A stretch of 64,000 nucleotides of DNA, taken from Spirochaetaceae bacterium. GTDB taxonomy: Bacteria; Myxococcota_A; UBA9160; UBA4427. Position 1 is the stretch's first letter; each line of letters opens with the position of its first letter. The stretch lies in the NCBI GenBank assembly GCA_020632655.1, contig JACKFD010000002.1, positions 186,001-250,000 of the forward strand, in the 5' to 3' direction. The notes under the pieces were generated by a model, which worked only from the letters and a program-made list of their open reading frames with translations, did not search any database and had not been told where the DNA came from. The position numbers were made by a program, and so were the translations under genes. Below, piece after piece: positions 62,531 to 64,000 of this stretch.

Positions 62531-64000
62531 TCATCGGTGCAGGTCGACGAACTCCTTTGCATCGAAGGCGTCGACGCGGACTGCTTCGTCCCGCGCCGCA
62601 CGCGCCGAGGCGAGTCGGTCGACCTCCTCTTCCCTGAGGATTCCGGCCGCGACGGCCGCCTCGGCAAGCTCGATGCCCGGCGCCGGGTCGAGTCTGCCTT
62701 CGGCTACCGCCCGACGCAGCGCGGATTCGATGGCGAGGGCCGGTGTCGCCTCCTCGAGCGCGGCTTCTAGTCGGCCGAGGCCCGGTTCGTCGGCTCGAGG
62801 GAGGTAGATCGCCGAGGTGAGGGCTTCTCGGGCTTCTGCGTCTTCGAGCAGGGCGCGAGCGGCGTCCGACCCCATCCGATCGTCCGGTCCTCGCTCGCGC
62901 CGACCGAGTGGGAAGACCAGCGGCGCGAGCAGGTACGCCATCCATCGCGTCGGAAGATTGCGGAGCACGCCCGAAAGAGCCCGATCGACTTCGGCGAGCG
63001 CCGTCTCGCAGGCCCAGACGACGAAGGCGCGCTCGCTCTCGGGCTCGCCCGCGTCCTGGAAGCGCTTCACGGTCGCGGATCCGATGTAGAGCCAGGCCAG
63101 GGCATCCGCGAGCCGGCCCGTGATCTTCTCGCGTCGCTTCAGACGACCGCCCAGCGTGGCTAGGGCGGCGTCGGAGACGAGCGCGAACGCGGCGCTGGAT
63201 CGACCGAGACGTCGACGGAATCGCCGCGCGACGCCGCGCGAAGGCATCGTTCGTTCCCGGAGTCCGCTCGACAGGGCGAGCAACGGCGCGCGAACTGCGT
63301 TTCGGGCGACGAGACCCAGATGGCCGAAGAACGCACGGTCGAAGCGACCGACGTCGGCCGTGGCGATCGCCTCCATCTCTTCGAGCACATAGGGGTGGCA
63401 GCGGATCGCGCCCTGTCCGTAGATGATCATCGAGCGCGTGAGGATGTTCGCGCCCTCGACGGTGATTCCGATCGGGATCGTCGCGTAGATCCTCTCCAGG
63501 ATGTTTCGCGGGCCACGCATGATGGCCGCTCCCGCGCGGATGTCCATCGCGTCGTTCACGATCGTGCGCATGGCGTCGGTGCAGTACGCCTTGGCGATGG
63601 CGGATAGCACCGCAGGCCGCTCGCCAGCATCGACCGTCGCGAGGGTGAGCGTGCGCGTCGCGTCGATCGCGTAGGTCAGGCCCGCAATGCGCGCGAGCGG
63701 CTCCTCGACTCCTTCGAAGCGACCGATCGGTGTGTCGAACTGCTCGCGCACCATGGCATAGGCGCTCGTGACGCGGGCGGCGACCTGCGCACCCGCGGTC
63801 GCGACGGAAGGCAGCGAGATGGATCGGCCGGCCGAGAGGCTCTCCATCAGCATCTTCCAACCCTGACCGGCTCCGGCCCGTCCTCCTATGATGGCGTCGA
63901 CGGGGACGAAGACGTCCTGACCGGTGGTGGGGCCGTTCTGGAAGGGCACACCCATCGGATCGTGGCGCGTACCGATCTCGATGCCGGGGAGGTCGGCTGG
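62531..64000 (-). CDS. FadE-like acyl-CoA dehydrogenase (5' end beyond window)
   Basis: The frame runs off the right edge; 489 residues of the C-terminal part are visible. It begins PADLPGIEIGTRHDPMGVPF, then FVPVDAIIGG, ESLSAGRSISLPSVA, YAMVREQFDTPIGRFEGVEE and RTIVNDAMDIRAGAAIMRGP. ITVEGANILTRSMIIYGQGA and a DUF1974-type C-terminal domain follow. This is the layout of long (about 800-residue) FadE that starts beta-oxidation of fatty acyl-CoA with FAD. The last residues EFVDLHR close the protein. Confidence 0.88.
   Translation of the reverse strand, partial: PADLPGIEIGTRHDPMGVPFQNGPTTGQDVFVPVDAIIGGRAGAGQGWKMLMESLSAGRSISLPSVATAGAQVAARVTSAYAMVREQFDTPIGRFEGVEEPLARIAGLTYAIDATRTLTLATVDAGERPAVLSAIAKAYCTDAMRTIVNDAMDIRAGAAIMRGPRNILERIYATIPIGITVEGANILTRSMIIYGQGAIRCHPYVLEEMEAIATADVGRFDRAFFGHLGLVARNAVRAPLLALSSGLRERTMPSRGVARRFRRRLGRSSAAFALVSDAALATLGGRLKRREKITGRLADALAWLYIGSATVKRFQDAGEPESERAFVVWACETALAEVDRALSGVLRNLPTRWMAYLLAPLVFPLGRRERGPDDRMGSDAARALLEDAEAREALTSAIYLPRADEPGLGRLEAALEEATPALAIESALRRAVAEGRLDPAPGIELAEAAVAAGILREEEVDRLASARAARDEAVRVDAFDAKEFVDLHR

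Overview
The window is about two-thirds G+C, densely coded on both strands, and reads as a chromosomal segment of a Gram-negative bacterium. PEP-CTERM proteins, an exosortase, lipoproteins, a porin and outer-membrane beta-barrels show two membranes. The mix (a winged-helix/ATPase/TPR regulator, bactofilin, FadE-type acyl-CoA dehydrogenase, two TauD dioxygenases, secreted beta-helix proteins) suits a myxobacterial or other 'deltaproteobacterial'-grade lineage. That placement is an inference; no rRNA or other marker gene is present. I found no tRNA, rRNA, CRISPR array, IS element or prophage.

Region 1 (1-5.5 kb): a partial SnoaL/NTF2-like gene, a large OmpR-type winged-helix/AAA/TPR regulator, a lipoprotein and a SAM methyltransferase.

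Region 2 (5.5-25.8 kb) is a nitrogen island on the + strand. In order it holds a first UrtABCDE-type ABC transporter, formamidase FmdA with its FmdB partner, urease UreA-B-C with UreE-F-G, a small lipoprotein, an FmdC-like porin, a second complete UrtABCDE system, and UreD at the far end. Two near-perfect sigma-54 (-24/-12) promoters sit before the first urtA and before the porin, so RpoN-dependent nitrogen control is likely. Formamide and urea would enter through the porin and ABC systems and be cut to ammonium (plus formate or CO2). Both urtA-urtB junctions carry a GC-rich stem-loop.

Region 3 (25.8-54.7 kb) is mainly envelope and surface biology: a decayed esterase fragment, two divergent beta-helix proteins, an esterase, a four-module 1480-residue lipoprotein, an aminotransferase, an exosortase (XrtK-like) coupled to a VIT/VWA protein, four PEP-CTERM proteins (one extremely Gly-rich, one with a PI-PLC domain), MscS, bactofilin, and a GFA-TauD-TauD operon flanked by direct repeats that each carry a tiny SEC-C gene.

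Region 4 (54.7-64 kb) looks like a stress and maintenance area: a DUF4345-like membrane protein, a helical lipoprotein, a ferritin-like protein, a metallothionein, a YqaE/Pmp3-like peptide, an isochorismatase-carbamate kinase fusion with its own sigma-54 candidate, a cupin, a CPA2 antiporter, and a FadE-like gene cut by the window edge.

The most interesting items are the sigma-54 promoters linking the urea/formamide island to the carbamate kinase fusion, that fusion itself, two short conserved upstream motifs (TCCTTAAGGA-type and CGTTTCTACAA), and the SEC-C direct repeats.
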